The notes: generated by a model from the letters alone, not told the origin. Positions 16,869-25,769 are shown, counted from the first letter of the stretch. The stretch: 64,000 nucleotides of DNA from an uncultured bacterium (GCA_949294095.1 CASFFZ010000010.1:124001-188000), one strand, 5' to 3'. Translations and numbers: made by a program.

Positions 16869-17845
16869 GCGTGCACCTCCCGCAGCCAACAGCGGGTTTT
16901 CCGTCCGTTTTCTTCAAACAGCGGCGGACAGCTTTGCCGGCATTTTTCCGACGCAAACGGACAGCGCGGCGCAAACGGACAGCCGGCTTGCGCTTGCCCC
17001 GGCACCGGCGGATGCCCGGCAATAACGGGCAGCTTCTCTACTTTTTGATGCAGCGGCGCCAGCGAATTTAATAAACCCTGCGTATAGGGATGAAGCGGAT
17101 TTTTAAAAAGTTGTTCGGCGGGAGCCTGTTCCATGCAACGCCCGGCATACAGCACCAGCACCTCATCGGCCACGGCGGCAGCCACCGCCAGGTTATGCGT
17201 AATAAACACGGCCGACATGCCGCTTTCGGTCTGTAATTGTTTAATCAGCCGTAAAATTTGAGCCTGCACCGTTACGTCCAGCGCGGTGGTCGGTTCGTCG
17301 GCAATCAGGACATCCGGCGAAAGGGCCAGCGCCATGGCAATCATCACGCGTTGGCACATCCCGCCCGAAAATTGAAACGGATATTCCTCCAGCCGTTTGG
17401 CGGCGCCGGCGATACCCACTTTTTCCAACAGCCGGGCCGCTTGGCGCCGGGCCTCTTCCTTGGACATTTTGCGGTGCGCCAGCAGGGTTTCCGTCAGTTG
17501 TTGGCCAATCGTAAGCACCGGGTTTAAGCTGGCGGCGGGATCTTGGAAAATCATGGAAATTTTGCCGCCCCGTATCCGGCGCAGTTCCCCTTCCGAAAGC
17601 AAAGCCAAGTTTTGGCCTTTGTAGCAAATTTCCCCTCCGCTCACGTGCGCGTTGGGCGGCAAGAGGCGCAAGACAGACAGCGCATGCACCGTTTTTCCGC
17701 TGCCCGATTCCCCCACCACCGCCAGCACGCGCCCTTTGGGCAACGCGTACGACAGGCCGCAAAGCACCGGCAGGCGGCCTTCTTCGGCAGTGAAGTCTAT
17801 GTGTAAATTGCGCACTTCCAAAATGGGTTCGGAGGAACAAGTCAT
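16865..17845 (-). CDS. oppD: Oligopeptide ABC transporter ATPase (OppD/DppD type)
   Basis: 326 residues, first gene of a seven-gene leftward operon (oppD, oppF, M20 peptidase, oppB, oppC, acyl-CoA synthetase, cca). Walker A GESGSGKT, signature FSGGMCQRV, Walker [13 protein letters not shown], switch His ITHN, and a C-terminal Cys cluster [14 protein letters not shown]. There is no ribosome site; TGG-TATAAT (17853-17858) ends seven nt before the ATG, so the operon probably begins with a leaderless mRNA. No substrate-binding protein gene is in the operon or the window. Confidence 0.93.
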   Translation of the reverse strand: MTCSSEPILEVRNLHIDFTAEEGRLPVLCGLSYALPKGRVLAVVGESGSGKTVHALSVLRLLPPNAHVSGGEICYKGQNLALLSEGELRRIRGGKISMIFQDPAASLNPVLTIGQQLTETLLAHRKMSKEEARRQAARLLEKVGIAGAAKRLEEYPFQFSGGMCQRVMIAMALALSPDVLIADEPTTALDVTVQAQILRLIKQLQTESGMSAVFITHNLAVAAAVADEVLVLYAGRCMEQAPAEQLFKNPLHPYTQGLLNSLAPLHQKVEKLPVIAGHPPVPGQAQAGCPFAPRCPFASEKCRQSCPPLFEENGRKTRCWLREVHA

Positions 17846-17956
17846 CTCTTGTATTATACCAATTTAGAAGAAGTTCCCTATAGAAAACCGTTTGGGTTAC
17901 CGCAAAAGCCCCGCCGCAGGTACCGCGGCGGCGGGGAATTTGCTACACTTATATAT

Positions 17957-18397
17957 ATGAGACGTCTTGCGTGTTTGCTAAGCCTTCTTTTGCTGTGCGC
18001 CTGCGGCGGGTACGAAACCGTTACGGTTACCCTGCCGGACGGCTTTGCCGTGCGCGCCCGCGTGGCCGATACGCCCAAAAAGCAGGAAAAAGGCCTGATG
18101 TTTGTAAAAGAACTGCCCGAAAACGAGGGAATGCTTTTTGTGTTTGAACAAGACGAAGAACAAGCCTTCTGGATGAAAAACACGCTGATTGATTTGGATA
18201 TGGTATTTATCGGCTCGGACAAGCGGGTTACGTCCGTAGCCCATCAGGTGCCCCATTCCTACACCTACACGCCCGACAGCCAAGTGGCCTACGCCCTGGG
18301 GTACGGGCAATACGTGCTGGAGCTGGCGGCCAAAACCGCCCAAAAGCACGGGGTAAAAGCCGGGGCGGAACTTCACTTTGAGCTGGCGGACAAATGA
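17957..18397 (+). CDS. DUF192-family lipoprotein
   Basis: 146 residues from the ATG at 17957. Lipoprotein signal MRRLACLLSLLLLCAC with lipobox LLCAC (Cys16), then a DUF192 domain with KKQEKGLMFVKELPENEGML, FWMKNTLIDLDMVFI and the final hydrophobic strand region LGYGQYVLELAA. The function of DUF192 is not established. TGC-TACACT ends seven nt before the ATG and no Shine-Dalgarno is seen, which suggests a leaderless mRNA. The stop overlaps the next start (ATGA), so it is coupled to an exported M20 peptidase. A second DUF192 gene lies at 27145-27483. Confidence 0.86.
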   Translation: MRRLACLLSLLLLCACGGYETVTVTLPDGFAVRARVADTPKKQEKGLMFVKELPENEGMLFVFEQDEEQAFWMKNTLIDLDMVFIGSDKRVTSVAHQVPHSYTYTPDSQVAYALGYGQYVLELAAKTAQKHGVKAGAELHFELADK

Positions 18398-19866
18398 TAA
18401 AACGCATACTGGCAATCGGGTTGGCATGTTGGGCGTTGTCGTTTTCGGCGCAGGCGCAGGAAAACGACGGCTGGGCCGCGCTGAACGCCGAGGCCAAACG
18501 CCACTTAATCAACCTCTTAAACATTGACACTTCCCTGCCGGAGCCGGATGAACTTTCCGCCGCGCGCTACCTCTATAAAGAACTGAACAAACACGGCATA
18601 GACTGGGATATTTTCATCCCCAGCCAAGGCCGCGCCAACCTGATGGCGCGCATCAAAGGAAGCGACCCCTCCCAAAAACCGCTTTTGCTTATTTCCCATT
18701 TAGACACCGCCCCCGCCGCCGAGGGGTGGATTTATCCCCCTTTCAAAGCCACGGCCGAAAACGGCAACATCTACGGCCTGGGCGCCACGGACGCCAAAAA
18801 TTATACCGCCGTCTATTTGGCGCTTTTTACATGGCTTAAAGACCAAAAAATAACGCCCGCGCGCGACCTGATTTTTTTGGCCACCTCCGGCGAGGAATCC
18901 GGCAGTGAAACGGGCCTTCTGTGGCTGGGCGGCGCCCATTGGGACAAAATCAACCCCGGCTACGCCTTAAACGAAGGCGGCGGCATTATCAAAAACCGCG
19001 GCGGGGCGGATATTGTGTTTGCCGAAGCCTCCACCAAAATGTATATGGACATCAAAGTAACGGCCTACGGCACGGGGGTGCATTCTTCCATGCCGGTAAA
19101 CGACAACGCCGTCTATGTATTATCGCAGGCGCTGGCTAAAATCGCCAATTACAATCCACCGGCTAAACTCACGCCCACCGCGCGCACCTTTTTTAAGGCC
19201 ATCGCCCCCCTGCAGGATGAAGACGGCCAAACCACCATTGATTTTTTGTTAAACGGCACCCCGCAAAACAGCCAATCCGCCGCCGAAGTTATGGCGTTAG
19301 ACCCTTTCTTTAGAACCCAGCTTAAAGACACGCTAAACCCCACCGTCCTTTCCGCCAGCAAAGACACCGGCTCCGCCAGCGGCGAAGCCAGCGCCATTTT
19401 GAACGTGCGCCTGCTGCCGGGATCCGACCCGGATGAATTTTTTGACCGTTTAAAAAACCTGTTTACGGAAGAGGACAACATCACGCTGGAAATGCTGGAG
19501 CGCCCGCAAACGCCCTTTCCGACCCCGATGGACGGAACGGACGAGCTGTTTGCCTCCATTTCCAAAACGGCCCAAAAGCTTTTCCCCGGCGCCATTACCG
19601 TGCCGGGCATGAGTCCGGCGTCGGGCGACAGTGAATTTTTGCGCAAGCTGGGCGTAATTACCTACGGCCTGGGGCCGGATATGGATCCGCTGTCGGAAAA
19701 CACCGCCCACGCGCCCGATGAATTTATCAGCGAAAAAGACCTGTACAACCAACTGCAGTTTATTGCGGGCATCGTGTTTGACTTTGCCTACGGCAAGGAC
19801 TTATTGCCGCTGTCGCCCCAGCAAGAAACGCCCGCACCCCCCGCGGAAAACACCCCCCAAAATTAA
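18394..19866 (+). CDS. Exported M20-family peptidase
   Basis: 490 residues. The N-terminus MIKRILAIGLACWALSFSAQA is a signal peptide cleaved after AQA, so the enzyme is periplasmic. Ligand motifs: LISHLDTAPA (His), GLGATDAKNYTA (bridging Asp), TSGEESGSE (catalytic Glu and ligand Glu), ALNEGGG and HAPDEFISEKD near the end (His). The dimerisation lid contains TGVHSSMP. M20 relatives include carboxypeptidases, dipeptidases and deacylases; specificity is not evident. A Pro/Gln/Thr-rich tail of about 20 residues follows the catalytic domain. It is translationally coupled to the DUF192 lipoprotein upstream. Confidence 0.88.
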   Translation: MIKRILAIGLACWALSFSAQAQENDGWAALNAEAKRHLINLLNIDTSLPEPDELSAARYLYKELNKHGIDWDIFIPSQGRANLMARIKGSDPSQKPLLLISHLDTAPAAEGWIYPPFKATAENGNIYGLGATDAKNYTAVYLALFTWLKDQKITPARDLIFLATSGEESGSETGLLWLGGAHWDKINPGYALNEGGGIIKNRGGADIVFAEASTKMYMDIKVTAYGTGVHSSMPVNDNAVYVLSQALAKIANYNPPAKLTPTARTFFKAIAPLQDEDGQTTIDFLLNGTPQNSQSAAEVMALDPFFRTQLKDTLNPTVLSASKDTGSASGEASAILNVRLLPGSDPDEFFDRLKNLFTEEDNITLEMLERPQTPFPTPMDGTDELFASISKTAQKLFPGAITVPGMSPASGDSEFLRKLGVITYGLGPDMDPLSENTAHAPDEFISEKDLYNQLQFIAGIVFDFAYGKDLLPLSPQQETPAPPAENTPQN

Positions 19867-19912
19867 CCCGTTTTGTTTTCCCGGCCCGGCCGGGTATTTG
19901 AATGAGGATACT

Positions 19913-20779
19913 ATGCTAGCAGAAACCAAAAATAATTTAGAAGTATTTTCCCGCAATGAAATTACGGAATACCATATTTACAAGCAACTTGCCGCGCGCG
20001 AAAAAAACGAAGAAAACCGCCGCGTGCTGGAAACCTTGTCCACCGACGAGAAACGCCACTACGATTTAATTCAAAGCGAAACGGGCGTTGCCGCCGCGCC
20101 CGACCGTTTTAAAATCGTTTGGTATTCCTTTTTGGCCCGCACCTTGGGCCTTACGTTTGCCATTAAATTAATGGAATCGGGCGAGCACCACGCCTCGGGC
20201 ACGTACCGCGCGTTTACGGAGTACCCCCGCATCGCCCAACTGGCCGAAGAAGAAGACGCCCACGAAGGCAAACTGATTGCGCTGATTAACGAAGAACGCT
20301 TGGCGTATATGAGCTCGGTGATTTTGGGTCTGTCGGACGCGCTGGTGGAATTTACGGGCGCGCTGGCGGGGTTCACGCTGGCGCTATCCAACAGCAAGCT
20401 CATCGCCCTTACGGGTGCTATTACGGGGATTGCGGCGGCGCTGTCTATGGCGTCGTCGGAGTATTTGTCTTCCAAAACCGAGCAAGACGCCGGCAAACAC
20501 CCCGTAAAAGCCGCCGTGTACACGGGCGGGGCGTACGTGATTACGGTGGCCCTCTTGGTGGCGCCGTTTGCGTGCCTGAACAATGTGTTTGCGGCGCTGG
20601 GGCTGATGTTGTTTTTCGCGCTTCTGTTAATTGCCGGGTTTATGTTTTACTATTCCGTGGCGCGGGGCGAAAACTTTAAACACCGCTTTATTGAAATGAC
20701 CTGTTTGAGTTTTGGCGTGGCGGCAGTAAGCTTTTTAATCGGATTTGCCCTCAAAACGTTTACGGGGATAGAAGCCTGA
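19913..20779 (+). CDS. Ferritin-like/VIT1 (CCC1-family) iron or manganese transporter
   Basis: 288 residues from the ATG at 19913, which follows GAGGA. Residues 1-125 form a ferritin-like four-helix region with di-iron ligands in NEITEYHIYK, STDEKRHYDLI and EEEDAHEGKLI. Residues 130-288 are the VIT1/CCC1 membrane domain with helices SVILGLSDALVEFTGALAG, the MASSEYLSSKTEQDA loop and three further helices. This fusion architecture (MbfA / erythrin-VIT1 type) is known to export or sequester iron and protect against peroxide. Strong hairpin terminator follows. Confidence 0.9.
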   Translation: MLAETKNNLEVFSRNEITEYHIYKQLAAREKNEENRRVLETLSTDEKRHYDLIQSETGVAAAPDRFKIVWYSFLARTLGLTFAIKLMESGEHHASGTYRAFTEYPRIAQLAEEEDAHEGKLIALINEERLAYMSSVILGLSDALVEFTGALAGFTLALSNSKLIALTGAITGIAAALSMASSEYLSSKTEQDAGKHPVKAAVYTGGAYVITVALLVAPFACLNNVFAALGLMLFFALLLIAGFMFYYSVARGENFKHRFIEMTCLSFGVAAVSFLIGFALKTFTGIEA

Positions 20780-20793
20780 TTCCCCCTCTTTTT

Positions 20794-20826
20794 AAAAACC
20801 GCACCCGTAAAACGGCGCGGTTTTTT
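20794..20826 (+). terminator. Terminator after the VIT1 gene
   Basis: AAAACCGC-ac-CCGTaaaACGG-c-GCGGTTTTTT: a two-part stem followed by T residues. Confidence 0.8.
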
Positions 20827-20952
20827 GTTTGCTTAAAAGGGCTCTTTCGCCCGGCGGCACAGGCCCTGCAGTGGCGTGGGCACGGCCGCACCCTAAGGGA
20901 TTGCCGCCTTGCCGGCGCAAAGCGGCGCACGCGGCCCCTGCCTAAGAAGGCA

Positions 20953-20985
20953 TAAAAAAACCGCTCCCGAAATTCGGGAGCGGGT
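20953..20985 (-). terminator. Terminator after pilin 2
   Basis: CGCTCCCGAA/TTCGGGAGCG palindrome with a T run on the minus strand, 22 nt beyond the pilin stop. The 125 nt between this and the VIT1 terminator are GC-rich and hold nothing I recognise. Confidence 0.82.
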
Positions 20986-21006
20986 AAAACTTGTGTAAGC
21001 AGAAGC

Positions 21007-21555
21007 TTAGTGGCCGCCGTCACCTGCACCACCTTCACCACCAGCAGCACCGTAACCTTCCAGCGTAGGAACATGCGTAGAAGCATCGTATTCTTCGTCG
21101 CCAGTGTATTCAATGCAGAAATCTTTATCATCTTGAGTGGTTCCATAGCAAATAGGAGCCTGCGTAGAATCATAAAGTTTCCACAAAGTATAGTTGTACT
21201 GGCCAGAGTTTTCTCTGACAGCGGCTACACCGGAGTCATTACCCTGTGTGGTTTCATCTCCATATAAAGTAATGGCGAAACCATTCCCATCCGTCCCTTT
21301 CGTATGGTAAACACTGGTATCATCCGCATCCTGCGGAGCGACATCCAACGATTTCCATTTCAGGGCATAATTACCGGTTTTCATTTTGTAGCGCTGTTGA
21401 GCCTGTACGACAGTACCAATCAAGGTATCCGCTTCCGCCGCGCGGGAGCGTTCCACCGCTTTGAAGTAAGCGGGCATGGCCATAGCGGCCAAGATGCCGA
21501 TAATCAAGACGACTACCAGCAATTCAATCAGGGTGAAACCCTTCTTATTATTCAT
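21007..21555 (-). CDS. Type IV pilin-like protein (pilin 2)
   Basis: 182 residues with a very short leader: MNNKKG then FTLIELLVVVLIIGILAAMA. Cleavage after Gly6, Glu5 of the mature protein present. The helix continues AVERSRAAEADTLIGTVVQA, then a globular domain with two Cys (PICYG, DFCIEY) spaced for a disulfide, and a Gly-rich tail ending AGDGGH. Unlike the other two pilins it has a strong AGGAG site seven nt before ATG, no start-codon hairpin and different nucleotide sequence in the leader. This looks like a constitutively expressed, perhaps major, pilin. Confidence 0.9.
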   Translation of the reverse strand: MNNKKGFTLIELLVVVLIIGILAAMAMPAYFKAVERSRAAEADTLIGTVVQAQQRYKMKTGNYALKWKSLDVAPQDADDTSVYHTKGTDGNGFAITLYGDETTQGNDSGVAAVRENSGQYNYTLWKLYDSTQAPICYGTTQDDKDFCIEYTGDEEYDASTHVPTLEGYGAAGGEGGAGDGGH

Positions 21556-21701
21556 AGCTTTATCTCCTTTTTTTATAACGGCCTGAAAAGATTTTTATAC
21601 ACCCTTTTCAGCCCGTACCTTAAATGTAACAAAAATCAAAAAAATAATCAAGACCCGTTTTGTTCCTATTTTTTAAACCGCTTGTTGCTCCGTTATGCTC
21701 C

Positions 21702-22472
21702 TTATATATTCATCCGCAGGCGGATGGGGCAATGGTCGGAACCCGTTACATCGGTTAAAATGTCCGCCCCCGTTACGTTAGGCAGCGATTTTTCGTCCAC
21801 CATAAAATAATCAATCCGCCAGCCCACGTTGCGCTCGCGCGCGCGGGTTTTGTAATCCCACCAGGTGTAATGCCCGCCGGAGGTTTCAAACGCGCGGTAC
21901 GCGTCTGTATAGCCTTCCGTAAAAAAGCGGTCTAACCAGGCGCGTTCTTCGGGCAGGAAGCCCGTTACGCCCGCATTCTCTTTGGGGCGCGCCAGATCTA
22001 TTTCCCGGTGGGCGGTGTTCACGTCCCCGCAGGCAATCACGGTTTTGCCCGTTTTAAAAAGCTCTTTGCTCTTTTCCAAAAACCGTTCGTAAAAGCGCAG
22101 TTTAAACGCAATGCGTGCTTCCCCCTGCCCGCCGTTGGGAAAATAGATGTTTAAAAAATAAAAATGCGGATACTCCAAAATAAGCGTGCGGCCTTCCTTA
22201 TCAAACTCTTCCACGCCAAGCCCGCACGAAACCGCCAGCGGCCGCTCCTTGCAAAAGCACGCCACCCCGCTGTATCCTTTCCGCTCGGCACAGCAATAAA
22301 ACGCGTGATAGCCCGGCGGATTTTGCAAAGCGGCGGAAAGCTGCTCGGGGCAGGCTTTCGTTTCCTGCACGGCCAAAATATCCGCCCCGCAGGAAGACAG
22401 AAAATCCAAAAACCCTTTCTTCTCCGCCGCGCGGATGCCGTTTACGTTCCACGAAATAAATTTTTTGGTCAT
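21702..22472 (-). CDS. xth: Exodeoxyribonuclease III (AP endonuclease)
   Basis: 256 residues of the EEP nuclease family, normal length. It removes AP sites and 3' blocks in base-excision repair. Catalytic motifs: FISWNVNGIRA (Asn), LAVQETKA (metal-binding Glu), CGDVNTAHREIDL (Asp/Asn), and GSDHCPI (Asp-His) near the end. The WRIDYFMV block is also present. AAGGGAG precedes the ATG. It diverges from metK across an 82-bp region with TATAAT-like sequences on both strands. Confidence 0.94.
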   Translation of the reverse strand: MTKKFISWNVNGIRAAEKKGFLDFLSSCGADILAVQETKACPEQLSAALQNPPGYHAFYCCAERKGYSGVACFCKERPLAVSCGLGVEEFDKEGRTLILEYPHFYFLNIYFPNGGQGEARIAFKLRFYERFLEKSKELFKTGKTVIACGDVNTAHREIDLARPKENAGVTGFLPEERAWLDRFFTEGYTDAYRAFETSGGHYTWWDYKTRARERNVGWRIDYFMVDEKSLPNVTGADILTDVTGSDHCPIRLRMNI

Positions 22473-22493
22473 GGGTCGGCTCCCTTAAAGTGG

Positions 22494-22499
22494 TATAAT
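22494..22499 (+). promoter_or_regulatory. metK promoter (-10)
   Basis: TGG-TATAAT, an extended -10 element, about 55 nt before the metK start. No good -35 and no SAM-riboswitch architecture is present in the short leader. Confidence 0.55.
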
Positions 22500-22554
22500 A
22501 TATTATAAATTAAATCTGCCGCTTCCCCTCAAAACGGCGTCAGGAGTCCGTACT

Positions 22555-23715
22555 ATGATTAAACAAGGAAAATGCTTTTTTACCTCCGAGTCCGTCTCCA
22601 AAGGCCACCCGGACAAAGTCTGCGATCAAATTTCCGACGCTATTTTGGACGAAATTTTAAAGAAAGACAAAACCGCCCGCGTAGCCTGCGAAACGTATAT
22701 CACGAGGGGGCTCGTTATCGTGGGCGGCGAAATTACCACCCGCACGTGGGTGGATGTGGAACAGATCGCGCGCGACGTGATTAAAAACATCGGCTACGAC
22801 GACGCCAAATACGGCTTTAACTACAAAACCTGCGCGGTGATTAACGTCATCGGCAAGCAATCGCCCGACATCAGCCAAGGGGTGGATGTGGGCGGCGCGG
22901 GCGACCAAGGGCTGATGGTGGGATATGCCGTGGACGAAACGCTGGAATATATGCCGCTGTCGCTGGTGCTGTCGCACGAAATTTTGAAAAATCTGGAAAA
23001 AGCCCGCCGCACCAAAATGCTGCCTTACCTGGGGCCCGACGCCAAAAGCCAGGTAACCGTGGAATACCAAGACGGCAAACCCGTGCGCGTGGACACGATC
23101 GTCGTTTCCACCCAGCACACCGAAGATATTTTAGACCGCTCCGGCGCCAAAATTACCGAAAAATCCAAAAAAGAAATTGAAGCCGCGGCCATTATTCCCG
23201 CCGTTAAAAAATGGATTGATAAAGACACCAAAATCTACATCAACCCCACCGGCAAATTTGTAATCGGCGGCCCCCAGTCCGACACCGGGCTTACCGGCCG
23301 CAAAATTATCGTGGACACCTACGGCGGCCGCTGCCCGCACGGAGGCGGCGCCTTCTCCGGCAAAGACCCGACCAAGGTAGACCGCTCCGCCGCCTACATG
23401 GCGCGCTACATCGCCAAAAACATCGTGGCCGCCAAGCTGGCCCACGAATGCACCGTGCAAATCGCCTACGCCATCGGGCGGGAGGAACCGGTCGGCTTCT
23501 ACGTGGATACCGACGGGACGGGCGTCATCCCCGATGAAAAACTGGCCCAAATTGCACGCAAGCTTTTCCCGCTTACGCCGCGGGGAATTATTGAGTATTT
23601 TAAACTTAGAAATCCCATTTATCTTGCCACCGCTTCTTTCGGGCATTTCGGACGCAAAGAATTCCCCTGGGAAGCGACCGACAAGGTAAGCGCGCTTCAA
23701 AAAGCCGCCAAATAA
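22555..23715 (+). CDS. metK: S-adenosylmethionine synthetase
   Basis: 386 residues. It makes SAM from methionine and ATP. Signatures are [20 protein letters not shown] at the N-terminus, [31 protein letters not shown] and the C-terminal [11 protein letters not shown]. Length and motifs are normal, including the mobile loop. CAGGAG lies upstream of the ATG. A terminator follows immediately. Confidence 0.97.
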   Translation: MIKQGKCFFTSESVSKGHPDKVCDQISDAILDEILKKDKTARVACETYITRGLVIVGGEITTRTWVDVEQIARDVIKNIGYDDAKYGFNYKTCAVINVIGKQSPDISQGVDVGGAGDQGLMVGYAVDETLEYMPLSLVLSHEILKNLEKARRTKMLPYLGPDAKSQVTVEYQDGKPVRVDTIVVSTQHTEDILDRSGAKITEKSKKEIEAAAIIPAVKKWIDKDTKIYINPTGKFVIGGPQSDTGLTGRKIIVDTYGGRCPHGGGAFSGKDPTKVDRSAAYMARYIAKNIVAAKLAHECTVQIAYAIGREEPVGFYVDTDGTGVIPDEKLAQIARKLFPLTPRGIIEYFKLRNPIYLATASFGHFGRKEFPWEATDKVSALQKAAK

Positions 23716-23718
23716 TTT

Positions 23719-23747
23719 AAAAGCTCCGCCCGCGCGGCGGGGCTTTT
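23719..23747 (+). terminator. Terminator of metK
   Basis: AAAAGCTCCGCC-cgcgc-GGCGGGGCTTTTT. Confidence 0.85.
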
Positions 23748-23754
23748 TGCGATT

Positions 23755-24210
23755 ATGATGAAATCACGAGTACAAGAAGCCAAAAACAAACACAAACAGG
23801 GTTACAACTGCGCCCAAGCCGTCGCGTGTACGTACTGCGACCTGTTGGGTATGGACGAAAAAACTGCCTTCCGCGCCGTGGAAGCCTACGGGCTGGGCAT
23901 TGCCAAACGCTACGAAACGTGCGGCTCCGTCTGCGCGATGATGATGCTGGCCGGCCTTAAAAACAGCGACGCCAACCTGCAGGCACCCGCGTCCAAGTTT
24001 TCCACCTTTGAGTTGGGAAACAAAATGATTCAAAAATTTGAGGACTGGAACACCACCTCCTGCTGCGCGCTCTTGCGCGGAACGGACGGAAAAACCGACC
24101 GCCTGCGCTCCTGCCGCGGCTGCGTGGCCGATTGTGCACGCATCGTGGAGGATTTCCTGTTCCCCGGCCAATTTGAGCCGTATGAAGAAAGACATCCGGA
24201 GGAAGAATAA
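23755..24210 (+). CDS. C_GCAxxG_C_C family protein
   Basis: 151 residues with about ten cysteines. The family motif is visible: GYNCAQAVACTYC, a Gly-rich helix EAYGLGIAKRYETCGSVCAMMM, and later SCCALLRG and SCRGCVADC. The family is thought to be redox-related or metal-binding; no activity is established. Two adjacent ATGs (23755, 23758) could start it and there is no clear ribosome site. Its stop overlaps the next start by one nt (TAATG), so it is coupled with the DJ-1/PfpI gene; the pair may act in thiol or oxidative-stress handling. Confidence 0.85.
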   Translation: MMKSRVQEAKNKHKQGYNCAQAVACTYCDLLGMDEKTAFRAVEAYGLGIAKRYETCGSVCAMMMLAGLKNSDANLQAPASKFSTFELGNKMIQKFEDWNTTSCCALLRGTDGKTDRLRSCRGCVADCARIVEDFLFPGQFEPYEERHPEEE

Positions 24211-24755
24211 TGAAAAAAATTTGCATGATTGTAACGGACGGATTTGAAGAAATAGAAGCCGTGGGCACCTTTGCCATTTTGCGCCGCGGCGGCGTGACGG
24301 TGGATATTTACTCGCTGTTGGATAAGGACGCCACCGGCCGCTTTGGTTTAACCTGCACGAAGCTGCTGCCGTTTTCCAAGCTGGACGCCGCCCAATATGA
24401 CCTGCTCGTCATCCCCGGCGGGGCGCAATACAAGGCACTGGAAGCCAGCCCGGAAGTGCACGCACTGATTAAGCAGTTTATGGACGCCGGCAAAACCGTG
24501 GCCGCCATCTGCGCCGGGCCGACCATTCTGGGCCACGACGGCTATTTAAAAGGCCGCCGCTACACCTGCTTTACTTCCATGAATGAAGATTTTGGCGGCA
24601 CCTACTGCGAAGATTACGCCGTAAAAGACGGCAACATTATTTCCGGCAAATCCGCCGCGGCGACGATTGACTTTGCTTTCCTCGTCTTGGAAGACGCCGC
24701 CGGCAAAACTGTGGCCGACCAAACCAAAAAAGCCATCTATTATAAAGGAAATTAA
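24210..24755 (+). CDS. DJ-1/PfpI family protein (YajL/ThiJ-like)
   Basis: 181 residues. The nucleophilic Cys is in AAICAGPTILG and the conserved Glu in DGFEEIEAVG. The family covers chaperone, glyoxalase/deglycase-like and protease-like proteins; the sequence fits the DJ-1/YajL branch. AGGAAGA in the end of the preceding gene acts as its ribosome site. A terminator follows at 24770-24800. Confidence 0.9.
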   Translation: MKKICMIVTDGFEEIEAVGTFAILRRGGVTVDIYSLLDKDATGRFGLTCTKLLPFSKLDAAQYDLLVIPGGAQYKALEASPEVHALIKQFMDAGKTVAAICAGPTILGHDGYLKGRRYTCFTSMNEDFGGTYCEDYAVKDGNIISGKSAAATIDFAFLVLEDAAGKTVADQTKKAIYYKGN

Positions 24756-24769
24756 TTTTCCCCACGCAG

Positions 24770-24800
24770 AAAAGCCCGGCAAATTAACGCCGGGCTTTTT
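24770..24800 (+). terminator. Terminator after the DJ-1/PfpI gene
   Basis: AAAAGCCCGGC, 8-nt loop, GCCGGGCTTTTT. Confidence 0.88.
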
Positions 24801-24827
24801 ATTTTTAACGAATGATATAATCTTCCC

Positions 24828-24884
24828 CTCTATAAGCGTAAATCCGGCGTTTTTACCGCCGAAAAATGATTTTTGATAAATTTT
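24828..24884 (-). pseudogene. Pilin leader remnant (5' fragment of a pilin gene)
   Basis: 57 bp that match the leader of the pilin at 24886-25413 (its copy is 25351-25407) at 55 of 57 positions. It encodes KIYQKSFFGGKNAGFTLIE and stops matching exactly after Glu5; what follows is unrelated sequence leading into the DJ-1 terminator. It begins one base after the stop codon of that pilin, has no start codon and lacks the left arm of the start-codon hairpin. The same 57-bp block is also in pilin 1 (7437-7493) with changes in the middle. It is a remnant of a deleted tandem pilin or a recombination site. Confidence 0.82.
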
Positions 24885-24885
24885 C

Positions 24886-25413
24886 TTATTGTTCGCTATA
24901 ACAGCGGCAAGAACGCCCTTCGTTGCCACAGCCTTCATGCCAACTGTCATTTTGCATTTCCGAACGGCAAAGAGCATCCCCTTCAAAATTAGTGTCCGAG
25001 TAAGAACAACATAAACGACGTGTATCTGAAAAAAATTGATGAAGTGTGATATACGTGTTTTCCCCTTTATTAAGACTGCAAATCACCCGAGGATTTTCTA
25101 TATTCATCCTACATGATGAAAAAGGGAAAATCAGTTTATTATCTTTTATATTAGTATTAGAAAATCCAATATCCAAATCTTCAAAATTTTCCGTATAGAA
25201 ACTGTTCGCCATATAGAAAGACTGTGCGGCCTGGGTAATAGAGCGTGCCGCTGTAACTGCCTGGGTAAAACGAGCGCGTAAAACCGCTTTTTCATATTGC
25301 GGCACAGCAATCGCCGCCAATATGCCGATGATTAAAACGACTACCAACAGCTCTATAAGCGTAAATCCGGCGTTTTTTCCGCCGAGAAATGATTTTTGAT
25401 AAATTTTGTTCAT
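24886..25413 (-). CDS. Type IV pilin-like protein (pilin 3)
   Basis: 175 residues from the ATG at 25413. Leader MNKIYQKSFLGGKNAG, then FTLIELLVVVLIIGILAAIA with Glu5, helix QYEKAVLRARFTQAVTAARS, and a Cys-rich C-terminal half (about nine Cys, including RLCCSYS and RSCRCYSEQ), more than the usual one pair. No Shine-Dalgarno; the ATG lies in the loop of a perfect 16-bp inverted repeat and next to a 13-base homopolymer. It is AT-richer than its neighbours. A pilin-leader fragment lies directly behind it and a repetitive module in front. The N-terminal 57 nt are almost identical to that fragment, while the mature part is unlike the other two pilins. Confidence 0.9.
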   Translation of the reverse strand: MNKIYQKSFLGGKNAGFTLIELLVVVLIIGILAAIAVPQYEKAVLRARFTQAVTAARSITQAAQSFYMANSFYTENFEDLDIGFSNTNIKDNKLIFPFSSCRMNIENPRVICSLNKGENTYITLHQFFSDTRRLCCSYSDTNFEGDALCRSEMQNDSWHEGCGNEGRSCRCYSEQ

Positions 25414-25432
25414 AGCCAAAATTTATCAAAAA
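25393..25432 (-). promoter_or_regulatory. Perfect hairpin with pilin 3 start codon in its loop
   Basis: Minus strand TTTTTGATAAATTTTG, loop GCTATGAA, then CAAAATTTATCAAAAA: 16 perfect pairs, ATG in an 8-nt loop, no Shine-Dalgarno. The left arm merges into a 13-T tract (25428-25440), a candidate for slipped-strand variation. Confidence 0.82.
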
Positions 25433-25769
25433 AAAAAAAACGAGTCAACCCCTTGCCGGGGGCAGGCAGTTTGGCCCTGCCCAAGGGGGGTTGCTAATTA
25501 CGGTGCTTACGCAATAGGGAACAACTCGTCGGGGATATTTATGCAAGGGGCGAGCCGCCTAGGCCAAAGCTTGGCCTCCCAACTCTATGCCCGTTAACTC
25601 GATTAGGTTAAGCCACACGGTTTCTGCACTGTCGCGCTCTTACAATATGACAAGCCAGAGGTTAACCTCTCCAGCCAATAAGATATTTCCTTTTTATGCC
25701 ATTGCCGTTTAGATACGCTGTCAACAAGGTTTTCCCCTTTTGATGTTGTTGCCGTTTATCCGCCCCTTT

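Noticed and set aside
22500-22555. SAM riboswitch in front of metK
   Set aside because: Leader too short and without the four-way junction or pseudoknot sequences.
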